The notes under the pieces are model-generated. The model ran no database searches. It saw only the letters and a list, made by a program, of their open reading frames with translations, and was not told the DNA's origin. A stretch of 64,000 bases of DNA from Acidobacteriota bacterium (GTDB lineage Bacteria; Acidobacteriota; Terriglobia; Acidiferrales; UBA7541), in assembly GCA_013289585.1 (NCBI GenBank), contig JABCZR010000006.1, forward strand, positions 62,001-126,000. Reading direction: 5' to 3'. Positions 16,139 to 26,001 of this stretch are shown here, piece after piece. The translations under genes and the position numbers were made by a program. Positions within the stretch are counted from its first letter, which is position 1, and each line of letters starts with the position of its first letter.

Positions 16139-17652
16139 AGATGGCTTGTAGGCCTTCCATGTCCCGACTTACTACCTTTGCGCGAATCGCTGTCGCCGTC
16201 ATCGCTATCGCGGCGGCAGCGGTTTTCTGTTTGCTCGAACTCGTGGCTAAGCCGTCAGGCCAATTTCCGAACCCTCCGGAGCTTCGCGCGAAACACCATA
16301 CACTCTCGTTCACGCTCCACGCTGGGATCACAAAGGATGGAAAGAACTCCTTCTACTTTGATGGCCAGCCAAACGCTCCGACCCTGCGCCTTTCGCCGGG
16401 AGATCAACTAAAGATTAACTACATCAACGAACTTCCTGCCAAGCCTCAGGAAAGTTGCGCGATTCCTCCGTGCATGGACATGACGAATCTGCATTTTCAC
16501 GGCCTCACGGTTTCCCCCGACGCTCCTCAGGACGACGTCTTGGACATGATGGCCAGGCCTGGACAAACACTCCGCTACACGGTGCAGATTCCTCAAGGCC
16601 ATCCTCCGGGATTGTATTGGTATCACACGCATCCTCATGGAGAGAGCCACCGACAAGTGCTTGACGGCATGTCTGGCGCGATCCTGATCGAGGGAATTGA
16701 ATCCTATTTTCCTCCCCTGGTCGGTCTGCCCGAACGCGTCCTCGTTCTGCGTGGCCGCTCCGTTGTGAACGACCCTGAGTCAGCTAATTTGAAACGCAGC
16801 GTTGAACTCAGTTCGGATATTTGTGGCGCGGAATCGGAGCCGACTGAAGAGGTCTTCACGGTAAACGGAGCCGTGCGGCCTCAAATTGAAATCGCTCCTG
16901 GTGACCGCCAGTTTTGGCGCGTCGTGAACGCTTCGGCCGATCGCTACGTGGACCTGCAGCTTGAAGGGCAAACATTTGAAATCGTGGCCATGGATGGAAT
17001 GCCCATCGCCTTGCACGACCCGAATCATCGAACCCGTAGCGCCGAACATGTCTTGTTGCCACCCGCGGGCAGGCTTGAAGCCATTGTCACCGGTCCATCA
17101 GCCGGCACGGCCAGGCGCCTGATCTCACGTTGCGTAGATACCGGACCGGATGGTGATCCGAATCCAGCGATGGTATTGGCGGATATAATTCCGCGGTCTA
17201 CGGCAAACTCACTGGCCAGGGCTGCAAAGAGTTCGCTCAAACCTGAATTCAAAACGCTCGACCTGGTGGCCGAAGAAAAAGCGCCTCCTCGATTCACGGT
17301 GACGTTCACGGAAGACAAAAAAAGTTTCTACATCAACGGAAAAAAGTTCGCGTCCGACGACGCCCCCATGGTGCGGGCAAAAGTTGGCTCGTTTCAACAT
17401 TGGCGGGTCGTCAATGCCACTGGTGAATTGCATCCGCTGCATATCCATCAAGTCCATTTTCTGGCGTACGCCGAAAACGGCCAATCCATTGCCGAACCTG
17501 TGTGGCTCGACACGGTGAATGTTCCAACCGGCGGCTCCGTCGACGTCATCATGGACTTCACCGATCCCGTAATCAGGGGCATGTCCGTCTTTCACTGCCA
17601 TCTCCTCAATCACGAAGACAAGGGGATGATGGCGAAAATCCTCTTCGAATGA
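16135..17652 (+). CDS. Multicopper oxidase
   Basis: This is a secreted or membrane-anchored laccase-like oxidase of 505 residues with one N-terminal hydrophobic helix (~15-36). Four copper-binding motifs are complete: HFHG (His120, His122), HTHPH (His164-168), HPLHIH (His433-438) and HCHLLNHEDKGMM (His487-493), with a Met as probable axial ligand of the type 1 copper. Three cupredoxin domains fit the length. Substrates of the family include phenols, Cu(I), Fe(II) and Mn(II); which applies is unknown. It is translationally coupled to DUF2950 upstream and to a SpoIIE phosphatase downstream (both ATGA). The His-rich DUF3300 tail nearby could be linked to copper handling, which is speculative. 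Confidence 0.92.
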   Translation: MKMACRPSMSRLTTFARIAVAVIAIAAAAVFCLLELVAKPSGQFPNPPELRAKHHTLSFTLHAGITKDGKNSFYFDGQPNAPTLRLSPGDQLKINYINELPAKPQESCAIPPCMDMTNLHFHGLTVSPDAPQDDVLDMMARPGQTLRYTVQIPQGHPPGLYWYHTHPHGESHRQVLDGMSGAILIEGIESYFPPLVGLPERVLVLRGRSVVNDPESANLKRSVELSSDICGAESEPTEEVFTVNGAVRPQIEIAPGDRQFWRVVNASADRYVDLQLEGQTFEIVAMDGMPIALHDPNHRTRSAEHVLLPPAGRLEAIVTGPSAGTARRLISRCVDTGPDGDPNPAMVLADIIPRSTANSLARAAKSSLKPEFKTLDLVAEEKAPPRFTVTFTEDKKSFYINGKKFASDDAPMVRAKVGSFQHWRVVNATGELHPLHIHQVHFLAYAENGQSIAEPVWLDTVNVPTGGSVDVIMDFTDPVIRGMSVFHCHLLNHEDKGMMAKILFE

Positions 17653-18854
17653 GTGACCTGGTACATCCCGTCGTCCGAAACTCGCGGCATCCGGAGCTGC
17701 GCGGTCTTCGTGAAAGGGTTCCGTTGCTGTCCCTTTTGCGGAGGGATGTGATTTCCAATAGACCAGCATGGCTGCCACTCGCATTGGTCTTGGCGGCGAT
17801 CGCCGGGGTCGCTTATGTAGACCATATCGTTGTTTCGCTCTCCCTCGTTTACCTCTACACCCTGCCCATCACCGTTGGCGCGATTTTCTTGCGCAAGGAA
17901 ATCAGCTACGGCCTTATCGTGGCGTGCATCTTATTTCACTATTTTTTCCACTATTTCGATCCCCCGCGGCACATCCACTTGGGACTCCGCATCTTCCACG
18001 ATCTCTCAGCGCTGTTCTGTCTCACGGTCGTTGTTTATGTGCTCCAGCGGTATATCGAGCGGCAGGAGTCGCTTGTCAAAACCATTGAGCAGCAACGTGA
18101 CAGCCTTCTTAAGGACGTGGAGCTGGCCGCGGAAGTTCAGCGCTTGTTTCTTCCCTCAGGAAAACCAGCAATCGCTGGACTCGAAATAGCCGGAATGATG
18201 CAGCCTGCGCGTGGTATCGGCGGCGATTACTACGACTATTTCCCCATCGACGCGCATACCATTCAGATTGTCATCGCCGACGTATCTGGAAAAGGAGTTT
18301 CCGCTGCCCTCCTGATGTCCGCGACGGCAGCAGGTATGCGGCTGGAAGCAAATCGCGATCGAAACATGCTGCAACAAGTGGAAAGGTTGAATACCGAGAT
18401 CGGCGCCGTGTCTGATCCCGAAAAGTACGTGACGTTGCTGGTTGGGGAAATCGACACAAACAAACGGATAATCCACTACGTGAACTGTGGCCACAATCCC
18501 GCGCTGCTGTTTCGAGCAAAAACCGGGGCGCTTACCCGCATGGACTCGTCTTGTCCACCTATTGGACTGGCTCCAGAAGAAATCTGTGAACTAGCCTCGG
18601 AAAATCTTGCCGCTGGCGATGTCTTGGTTTTCTACACCGATGGAGTCACTGAGGCAGAAAACCGGCTCGGCGAAGAATTCAGCATGGAACGCCTTTCCGC
18701 CACGGTGCTCCGCGATTCTTCGCTATCTGCCGAGGACCTTATGACGAATATCTACCACGCCGCGGCAGATTTTTGCGGCGATAACTTCGGCGACGATGTA
18801 ACTATCCTCGTCGTCAAATGCAACTTCGACCGCTCCTCGATTCCTGGTTCGTAG
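17649..18854 (+). CDS. Membrane PP2C/SpoIIE-type serine phosphatase
   Basis: This is a 401-residue protein phosphatase of the RsbU/SpoIIE type. The ATG overlaps the multicopper oxidase stop. Residues ~38-140 hold about four membrane helices (LPLALVLAAIAGVAYV, LVYLYTLPITVGAIFL and others). A coiled coil (~140-170) leads into the PPM phosphatase domain with metal-binding motifs GGDYYDYF, DVSGKGVSAALLMS, the FYTDGVTEAEN loop and GDDVTILVV near the end. Such enzymes dephosphorylate STAS anti-anti-sigma factors. A STAS protein exists at 56775-57122 but is far away, so partnership is only a guess. Confidence 0.92.
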   Translation: MSDLVHPVVRNSRHPELRGLRERVPLLSLLRRDVISNRPAWLPLALVLAAIAGVAYVDHIVVSLSLVYLYTLPITVGAIFLRKEISYGLIVACILFHYFFHYFDPPRHIHLGLRIFHDLSALFCLTVVVYVLQRYIERQESLVKTIEQQRDSLLKDVELAAEVQRLFLPSGKPAIAGLEIAGMMQPARGIGGDYYDYFPIDAHTIQIVIADVSGKGVSAALLMSATAAGMRLEANRDRNMLQQVERLNTEIGAVSDPEKYVTLLVGEIDTNKRIIHYVNCGHNPALLFRAKTGALTRMDSSCPPIGLAPEEICELASENLAAGDVLVFYTDGVTEAENRLGEEFSMERLSATVLRDSSLSAEDLMTNIYHAAADFCGDNFGDDVTILVVKCNFDRSSIPGS

Positions 18855-19144
18855 GACTTTCCTTGAGTGTGACACTTTGTCTCCCGTCGTGACCTGGTCT
18901 GGAACCCCTTCCTTTTTCCTCTTTCGGAAGTTGCCTGCCATCCGGTAGACACGCTGCCAGCGTGCTGACAATCATCCAATGCGCTGGACTCCTTGCCCCT
19001 TGCTCCCTGTGCTTAAGTCTCCGGCCAATCTCGTTAAGAGCTATTGTTTTCAATCACTTCCGTGATTCCTGCTCATTCTGCGCAATGGCATCCGGGCTGC
19101 ATTCCTAGTATCCGAAGCAAGAAAAACTATTTGAAGGAGATCAC

Positions 19145-19855
19145 ATGCGAAAGTTTTTGACCAATCTGACGTGCATTTTATTTGTCGTTGCCCCGTTCTT
19201 CGCTGAACTGGCTAGCGCAGCGGACCAAACCAAAGATGACGACCGGCTAAGAAACTGTGGAACGGTATTGAAGGAAGTTCTCGACATTCCCGACAACATC
19301 CCCCAGGACTTGCTCGACAAGGCAGATTGCGTTGTTGTTTTTCCTTCTGTGTTAAAGGCTGCTTTTATTGTGGGCGCAAGCTATGGTCGAGGCTCCATGT
19401 CGTGCCGCACCGGTGAAGACTTCAGGGGACCTTGGGGCGCTCCCACAATGATGGCTCTGGAGGGCGGCAGCTTTGGCTTTCAGATCGGTGGAGAGGCTAC
19501 GGATTTTGTGCTGCTTGTGATGAACGAACGCGGCGCGAGGGGCATTCTCGCCAGTAAGGTCAAGCTGGGGGCTGACGCTTCCGTGGCCGCAGGCCCCGTC
19601 GGCCGCGATTCATCGGCCGAAACGGACGCGACCTTGCGCGCCGAAATCTTGAGCTACTCACGGGCGCGCGGCCTGTTTGCCGGCGTCTCCCTCGAAGGTT
19701 CCACGATCCGTCCGGACAATAGCGACAACCAGCGTGTGTACGGCAGAAAGATCCCGGCGAGCAATATTGTTCTGTCACGAAGAGTCGCCGTCCCTCCAGC
19801 AGCCAAGCAACTGGTTTCGACCCTGGATGACAAGACCCCGGCGCACAGGCCGTAG
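19145..19855 (+). CDS. SYLF-domain (Ysc84-like) lipid-binding protein
   Basis: This 236-residue protein has a signal peptide (FLTNLTCILFVVAPFFAELASA) and a GAAGGAG ribosome site. SYLF-domain features include the segment IPQDLLDKADCVVVFPSVLK near the N-terminus, GASYGRGSMSCR, the FGFQIGGEATDFVLLVMN strand pair, KVKLGADASVAAGPVGR and YSRARGLFAGVSLEGS. The SYLF family binds phosphoinositides in eukaryotes; bacterial members are periplasmic or surface proteins of unclear role. It stands alone, 290 bases after the phosphatase gene and 58 before the RND permease start. Confidence 0.88.
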   Translation: MRKFLTNLTCILFVVAPFFAELASAADQTKDDDRLRNCGTVLKEVLDIPDNIPQDLLDKADCVVVFPSVLKAAFIVGASYGRGSMSCRTGEDFRGPWGAPTMMALEGGSFGFQIGGEATDFVLLVMNERGARGILASKVKLGADASVAAGPVGRDSSAETDATLRAEILSYSRARGLFAGVSLEGSTIRPDNSDNQRVYGRKIPASNIVLSRRVAVPPAAKQLVSTLDDKTPAHRP

Positions 19856-19913
19856 CGCCAATTTGCCCAGTGCAGTCCGGCCATGCCGGGCGGAAAGAGC
19901 AGCGCCAAAAATC

Positions 19914-22900
19914 ATGTGGATAGTACGACTAGCATTGCGGCGGCCTTACACGTTTGTGGTGGTGTCGATACTCATCCTTATTCTGGGTGGGCTGGCGATT
20001 GTTCGGACACCCACCGACATTTTCCCGAACATCAACATTCCTGTAGTTAGCATCATCTGGAACTACAACGGCCTCGTACCCGAAGACATGAGCGATCGCA
20101 TCGTTAGCGTTACAGAGCGAGCGCTCACCACCACCGTCGACAACATCGAGCACATCGAATCGCAATCGCTTTATGGGGTTGCTGTTGTGAAAGTATTTCT
20201 CCAGCCGACCGCGAACATTCAACAAGGCATTGCACAGATTACGGCGGTCTCTCAGACCCAGCTCAGGCAGTTGCCTGCGGGGACGACGCCCCCTCTCATT
20301 CTTGCCTACAGCGCATCGAGTGTGCCGGTTCTCCAGCTGGCCCTTTCGGGACAGAACCTGTCTGAGCAAGAGCTCAACGACTATGGCCTGAATTTCATTC
20401 GCACGCAGCTCATCACCGTGCCTGGCGCATCCGTGCCCTATCCCTATGGCGGTAAACAACGCCAGGTGCAAGTGGACCTGAATACCACCGCGTTGCAGTC
20501 GAAAGGCTTGTCTGCGTTGGATGTAGTCAACGCGATCAGCGTGCAAAACCTGATTCTGCCCACGGGAACATCCAAGATCGGGTCTAAGGAATACGATGTT
20601 TCCATTCCTAACGCAGCGCCCCAGACGATTACCGACCTGAACCGAATCCCGATCAAGACCGTTGGCGACACCACGATTTACATCAAGGATGTCGCCTGGG
20701 TGCGCGACGGCTTTCCCCCGCAGACGAATATCGTACGCGTCAACGGACAGCGCTCCGTGTTGCTAACCATCCAAAAGGCGGGCAATGCCTCAACCCTGGA
20801 TGTAATCGCCGGCATCAAGGCTCTTCTGCCGCAAATTAAAACCACGGTTCCACCACAGCTCGATATAGCTCCGCTGGCGGATCAATCCATTTTCGTTCGC
20901 GGCGCGATCAGTGGTGTCGTCCGGGAGACGCTGATTGCTGCGTGTCTGACGGCTTTCATGATTCTCGTTTTTCTGGGTAGCTGGCGAAGCACCGTCATCA
21001 TCGCGACCTCCATCCCTCTGGCAATCCTGACCTCCATCATTGTGCTTAGCGCGATCGGAGAAACGATCAATATTATGACCCTCGGTGGACTCGCTCTGGC
21101 GGTCGGCATCCTGGTGGACGACGCGACCGTTGAGGTCGAGAACATCAATCGCAACCGCGAGGCGGAACCGGAGAAGGACATGGATGAAGTTGTCCTCGAC
21201 AGCGCTTCGCAAATCGCCACACCTGCCTTCGTGTCCACCTTGTCGATCTGCATTGTGTTTGCCCCGATGTTCTTGCTGTCCGGTGTCGCACGGTATCTCT
21301 TCGTGCCGCTCGCGGAAGCCGTAGTCTTCGCTATGTTGGCCTCCTATTTCCTGTCGCGGACCATCGTTCCGACCATGGCCAAGTATTTGTTGCGCGGAGA
21401 TAAGCACGAAGCGGGCGACGCCAGCCGCAACCCGTTTGTGCGGCTTCAGAGGCGTTTTGAAAAGGCGTTCGAAGGCTTCCGTCACAGCTATCGTGGCTTG
21501 CTGGAGATTTGCCTTCATCATAGGGCTCTTTTCTTGATGGTGTTCTTTGCGGCTTGCCTTGGCTCTCTCGCGATTCTGATTCCCTGGTTAGGCCGGGACT
21601 TCTTTCCCAGCGTTGACAGCGGCTCTTTCAAGCTTCATCTGCGTGCGCCTACCGGAATGCGCATCGAGGAAACCGCCAACCTCTGCGATCAGGTCGAACA
21701 GTCGATCCGACGGCAGATTCCCGCAAGCGAAGTCAACAACGTCATTGACAACATAGGTCTGCCCTACAGCGGCATCAATCTTTCTTACAGCAATTCAGCT
21801 CCCATCGGCACATCCGATGCCGACATTCTTGTGACTCTTTCCGCCAAGCACCATCCCACGGATGACTACATTCACCAACTTCGTCTGAACCTTCCAAAAC
21901 AGTTTCCCGGGGTTAGTTTCGCGTTTCTGCCTGCGGATATGGTCAGCCAAATCCTGAATTTCGGCTTGCCGGCCCCGATCGACGTCCAAGTCGTGGGAAA
22001 CGACCTCGAGGGAAACCAACGCTATGCAGATGCGTTGCTCAGCAAGTTGAAATACGTCTCAGGAACGGCAGACTTGCGGATCCAGCAGCCTTTCGATCAG
22101 CCTTATCTGCGCCTGCGGGTCGAGCGTACCAAAGCGGAGCAGCTTGGTTTCACGGCTCACGATATTGCGCAAAATCTTCTGGTGTCGCTGAGTGGCAGCT
22201 TCCAGACCTCACCGACATTCTGGGTTGACCCCAAGAATCGTGTCAGCTATCAAATCGCCACCCAGACGCCGCAATATCGCGCCGACACACTGCAGGATGT
22301 TGAGAACATCCCGATCACCGGCACGGACCCGACGGCTCCTCCATCGCTCATGGCCAGTCTGGTATCAACGCAGCGCGGGGCAGGAATGGCAGTGGTTTCT
22401 CATTACAACGTAGCGCCCGTCATTGACATCTTTGGCGCTACTACGGGACGCGACCTGGGTGGCGTAGCTGGCGACATTAACAAGATTATTGACGACACAC
22501 GCCAGCAATTACCGCGAGGTTCTCGCGTCGTAGTCCGCGGGCAGGTTCAGACCATGCAAGCGTCCTACGTCGGTCTTCTGGGTGGCCTTGCGTTCTCGAT
22601 CGTGCTCGTCTACCTGCTCATCGTTGTCAACTTTCAGTCCTGGTTGGATCCTTTCATCATGATTTCCGCCCTGCCCGCAGCACTCGCAGGCATCGCGTGG
22701 TTTCTGTTCATAACGCACACCACTCTCAGCGTGCCCGCGCTCATGGGGGCCATCATGTGCATGGGCGTAGCCACCTCCAACAGCATCCTGGTCGTGAGCT
22801 TTGCTACGGAAAAAATGCAGGAAGGAAGCGATTCCATTAGCGCTGCACTGGAGGCAGGCTTCACGCGCTTTCGACCTGTGCTGATGACCGCTCTGGCCAT

Positions 22901-23078
22901 GATCATCGGCATGGTGCCTATGGCCCTCGGACTGGGGGACGGCGGGGAGCAAAATGCGCCTCTTGGCCGGGCAGTTATAGGTGGGCTGCTTTTCGCCACG
23001 GTTTCTACCCTGTTCTTTGTCCCAGCGTTTTTCAGCGTTCTCCAGGGGTCGCGCAGGCAGCCAGCTCAAACGGATTAA
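19914..23078 (+). CDS. RND efflux transporter permease (AcrB/HAE-1 type)
   Basis: This inner-membrane proton antiporter of 1054 residues exports drugs or other small molecules. The ATG at 19914 starts the typical MWIVRLALRRPYTFVV helix; the open frame before it overlaps the SYLF gene. The sequence shows two repeated halves, each with one membrane helix, a large periplasmic loop and a bundle of helices. TM4 carries LGGLALAVGILVDDATVEVENI with the proton-relay Asp pair. The second half ends with the GRAVIGGLLFATVSTLFFVP block. Adaptor and outer-membrane genes follow directly, an uncommon order since the adaptor usually comes first. There is no regulator gene beside it. Confidence 0.93.
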   Translation: MWIVRLALRRPYTFVVVSILILILGGLAIVRTPTDIFPNINIPVVSIIWNYNGLVPEDMSDRIVSVTERALTTTVDNIEHIESQSLYGVAVVKVFLQPTANIQQGIAQITAVSQTQLRQLPAGTTPPLILAYSASSVPVLQLALSGQNLSEQELNDYGLNFIRTQLITVPGASVPYPYGGKQRQVQVDLNTTALQSKGLSALDVVNAISVQNLILPTGTSKIGSKEYDVSIPNAAPQTITDLNRIPIKTVGDTTIYIKDVAWVRDGFPPQTNIVRVNGQRSVLLTIQKAGNASTLDVIAGIKALLPQIKTTVPPQLDIAPLADQSIFVRGAISGVVRETLIAACLTAFMILVFLGSWRSTVIIATSIPLAILTSIIVLSAIGETINIMTLGGLALAVGILVDDATVEVENINRNREAEPEKDMDEVVLDSASQIATPAFVSTLSICIVFAPMFLLSGVARYLFVPLAEAVVFAMLASYFLSRTIVPTMAKYLLRGDKHEAGDASRNPFVRLQRRFEKAFEGFRHSYRGLLEICLHHRALFLMVFFAACLGSLAILIPWLGRDFFPSVDSGSFKLHLRAPTGMRIEETANLCDQVEQSIRRQIPASEVNNVIDNIGLPYSGINLSYSNSAPIGTSDADILVTLSAKHHPTDDYIHQLRLNLPKQFPGVSFAFLPADMVSQILNFGLPAPIDVQVVGNDLEGNQRYADALLSKLKYVSGTADLRIQQPFDQPYLRLRVERTKAEQLGFTAHDIAQNLLVSLSGSFQTSPTFWVDPKNRVSYQIATQTPQYRADTLQDVENIPITGTDPTAPPSLMASLVSTQRGAGMAVVSHYNVAPVIDIFGATTGRDLGGVAGDINKIIDDTRQQLPRGSRVVVRGQVQTMQASYVGLLGGLAFSIVLVYLLIVVNFQSWLDPFIMISALPAALAGIAWFLFITHTTLSVPALMGAIMCMGVATSNSILVVSFATEKMQEGSDSISAALEAGFTRFRPVLMTALAMIIGMVPMALGLGDGGEQNAPLGRAVIGGLLFATVSTLFFVPAFFSVLQGSRRQPAQTD

Positions 23079-23111
23079 CAAGCACTAGACAAAAATCTTT
23101 GTGGAGTCACT

Positions 23112-24332
23112 ATGTCGCAACAAATTGAAGAGACAAAACAAACCGGCGGGCCAACACCCGCTTCGGACGATGTGGGAAGACCGCAGCGCCCGCGCAGACG
23201 ATGGCTGGGTCTGGCGATTGTTTTGATCGCCGTCTCCGCCCTGCTGGTCTCAGGCATCTTGTCCCGTGTCAAGGCGCGCACGGCGCTGAACGCAGAGACC
23301 GCGCAGGTGGCTCTCACGCCGGTGTCGGTTGTATCACCAAAACAAACTGCTCCTACACAGGAAATCATCCTCCCCGGGAATGTGCAGCCGTTCATCACTT
23401 CGCCGATCTACGCGCGGACCAACGGCTATTTGAGGAAGTGGTACGTCGACATTGGCGGACGTGTCAAGCAAGGTCAGCTTTTGGCCGTTATTGAGACTCC
23501 GGAAGTCGACCAGCAACTCCAGCAGGCCCGCAGCAACCTGCTCACCGCGCAAGCAAACCTCGAGCTCGCCGCGATCACCAAATCCCGCTACCAGGGACTC
23601 TTGAAAAGCAAAGCTGTAGCCCAGCAGGACGTGGATAATGCTGTCGGTACTTACAACGCGAACAAAGCAATTGTCGAGGCCGACCAGGCAGCGGTAGACC
23701 AGTACACGGCATTGGTGTCATTCGAAAAAGTCTACGCTCCGTTCGACGGCGTCGTCACCGCTCGGAACACGGATATCGGCGACCTCATTAACTCCGGCAG
23801 CGGCGGTGGGGTTAAAACCGATCTCTTCCACGTCGCTCAACCCGGAAAGCTGCGCGTCTACGTAAACGTCCCGGAGGAATACTCACAAGGAGTCAAAGTC
23901 GGCATGACCGCGGATCTCAGTCTGGCTGAATTTCCAGGCCGCAGATTTAGCGGAAAACTCGTCCGCACAGCTGATGCCATTACTGTCACAACCCGCACCC
24001 TGTTGATCGAAATCGATGTGGATAATCCTACTGGCACACTGCTCACCGGCTCTTATGCAGAGGTCCACCTGGCAGTCGCGAGCCAGGCCTCCACTTTCCT
24101 ACTTCCGGTCAATACTCTGATATTTCGCTCGGAGGGTTTACGAGTCGCCCTTGTGAAGGATGGAAAAGTCACGCTTACTGCGGTGACTCCTGGGCACGAT
24201 TTCGGCAATCAAATAGAGATCGTCTCCGGCCTCAAGCTGGACGATCAGGTCATTATCAACCCACCCGATTCCATCGTTACCGGACAACAAGTCCAAATCG
24301 TTCAGGCAACATTACCAGGAGATATCAAGTGA
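23112..24332 (+). CDS. RND efflux periplasmic adaptor (membrane fusion protein)
   Basis: This 406-residue adaptor has a GGAG site before its ATG. The N-terminal ~30 residues are polar, then one membrane anchor (WLGLAIVLIAVSALLVSGIL) follows. The lipoyl/barrel-sandwich domain begins near PGNVQPFITSPIYARTNGYL and GGRVKQGQLLAVIETPEVD, followed by an alpha hairpin (LLTAQANLELAAITKSRYQG) and the second lipoyl half FEKVYAPFDGVVTARNTDIG. Beta-barrel and membrane-proximal domains complete it. It should bridge the permease upstream and the outer-membrane channel downstream. Confidence 0.93.
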   Translation: MSQQIEETKQTGGPTPASDDVGRPQRPRRRWLGLAIVLIAVSALLVSGILSRVKARTALNAETAQVALTPVSVVSPKQTAPTQEIILPGNVQPFITSPIYARTNGYLRKWYVDIGGRVKQGQLLAVIETPEVDQQLQQARSNLLTAQANLELAAITKSRYQGLLKSKAVAQQDVDNAVGTYNANKAIVEADQAAVDQYTALVSFEKVYAPFDGVVTARNTDIGDLINSGSGGGVKTDLFHVAQPGKLRVYVNVPEEYSQGVKVGMTADLSLAEFPGRRFSGKLVRTADAITVTTRTLLIEIDVDNPTGTLLTGSYAEVHLAVASQASTFLLPVNTLIFRSEGLRVALVKDGKVTLTAVTPGHDFGNQIEIVSGLKLDDQVIINPPDSIVTGQQVQIVQATLPGDIK

Positions 24333-25831
24333 AACGTCCTCGAAATAAGACCTTGGTCGAGAAGGCACGGCGAACACCCTGGCTTGTCGTTCTGCCGGCA
24401 ATAGCCCTACTCCAGATCTGCGGATGCACGGTTGGACCAACATATAAGCGGCCTACCGCAGAAGTTCCTCCAGCCTACAAGGAGGTAGCCAATTGGAAGC
24501 AGGCTCAGCCGAACGACCAGAACCTCGGCGGCAACTGGTGGGAGATGTTTCAGGACCCGCAACTGAATTCCCTCGAATTGCAGGTCAATGTCTCCAACCA
24601 GAATTTGAAGATTGCCGAGGCTCAATATACCCAGGCTCGGGCGATGCTGCGCTATAACCGCGCGGCTTATTTCCCCACGATCAACGGGGGCGCGAGCGCC
24701 ACGCGAAACAAAATCTCTAGCAATCGGCCTCCTAGCCTCTCCACCAATGGCGCTACTTATAACGATTTTCAAATTCCATTCGAATTGTCTTACGAAGTCG
24801 ACGTCTGGGGACGAGTACGCCGCACCGTTGAATCCTCTCGTGCTCAGACGCAAGCCAGCGCAGCAGACTTGGCCTCCGTGAACTTGTCCATGCACGCTCA
24901 GTTGGCCTTGTTCTACTTTCAGGCCCGCACACTTGATGCCGAGGAACAGCTTCTGAATTCGACCGTGACGCAGTACGAACAAGCACTGGAATTGATTGAG
25001 AACCGGTTCGCCGGAGGCCTGGCTTCCGACCTGGAAGTTCAACAGGCCAGAACTCAACTTGAGACAACTCGCGCTGAGGCGGTCGATGTGGGAGTGGCCC
25101 GCGCTCAGTACGAGCACGCAGTGGCCGTTCTGATTGGGAAGCCTCCAGCCGAGTTCAGTCTCGCCGCTCTTCCCCTCACAGTACCTCCCCCTCCGATTCC
25201 GCCTGGTCTACCGTCGGAATTGCTTGAGCGGCGTCCGGATATTGCAGCGGCAGAAAGGCTGATGGCCTCGGCCAACGCGCAAATCGGTGTAGCCAAGGCG
25301 GCGTATTATCCGACAATCAGTTTAGGCGCCACAGGAGGTTTCGAAAGTGGTGTCATTGGTACGCTCTTGTCTGGCCCGAGCGCGCTCTGGTCGGTGGGCA
25401 GTTCCGCAATAGCGCCCATTTTTGATGGTGGCCGTCGCCGTGCCAACCTGGATCAAGCCATAGCAGCCTACGATCAGACGGTCGCCAACTATCGCGAAAC
25501 AGTGCTGACAGGTTTCCAACAAGTCGAGGACAACGTCGCCGCGTTGCGCATCCTGGAGCACGAAGCGCAGGTTCAGGACAAAGCAGTAGTTGCCGCTCAG
25601 AACTACCTGGAACTTGCGAATACTCGGTACAAGGGTGGCGTCACGAGTTACCTGGAAGTAACGACTGCGCAGAGCGCCGCTCTTTCGGATGAACTCACCG
25701 CCGTGAACATTCTTGGCCGCCGCATGGTGGACGCAGTGACCCTTATCCAAGCTCTTGGTGGCGGCTGGGATCGCTCGTCTTTGCCCGCCCGCCCCGAATG
25801 CTGCGGCAAACTGACCAGCAGCTCAAAGTGA
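24329..25831 (+). CDS. Outer-membrane efflux lipoprotein (NodT/OprM type)
   Basis: This is a TolC-like outer-membrane channel of 500 residues. It starts with GTG overlapping the adaptor's TGA (GTGA), so the two are translationally coupled. A lipoprotein signal ends at the lipobox Cys in LLQICGCTVGPTYKRP, the usual NodT family opening. Two OEP repeats are visible, the first around NLKIAEAQYTQARAMLRYNR and the second around ASANAQIGVAKAAYYPTISL, each with long helical hairpins. The C-terminal ~25 residues after the ALGGGWDR block are a short tail. It completes a three-part efflux pump. Confidence 0.93.
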   Translation: MKRPRNKTLVEKARRTPWLVVLPAIALLQICGCTVGPTYKRPTAEVPPAYKEVANWKQAQPNDQNLGGNWWEMFQDPQLNSLELQVNVSNQNLKIAEAQYTQARAMLRYNRAAYFPTINGGASATRNKISSNRPPSLSTNGATYNDFQIPFELSYEVDVWGRVRRTVESSRAQTQASAADLASVNLSMHAQLALFYFQARTLDAEEQLLNSTVTQYEQALELIENRFAGGLASDLEVQQARTQLETTRAEAVDVGVARAQYEHAVAVLIGKPPAEFSLAALPLTVPPPPIPPGLPSELLERRPDIAAAERLMASANAQIGVAKAAYYPTISLGATGGFESGVIGTLLSGPSALWSVGSSAIAPIFDGGRRRANLDQAIAAYDQTVANYRETVLTGFQQVEDNVAALRILEHEAQVQDKAVVAAQNYLELANTRYKGGVTSYLEVTTAQSAALSDELTAVNILGRRMVDAVTLIQALGGGWDRSSLPARPECCGKLTSSSK

Positions 25832-26001
25832 TCTTCTCCTGCCTTCGCCAGTGGTGAAATCAAGCAAAACTCCTTTGCATAACATCCAACTCTAGGTGCC
25901 GCTTCGATTCGTGCTAAGCCCGCTGCGTTCTTGAAGACGCTCATTAGTCGAGCGTCTCCGAATTCCTGATTTCACATGCGAGGAAGAGCAGGGTCAAGCT
26001 G

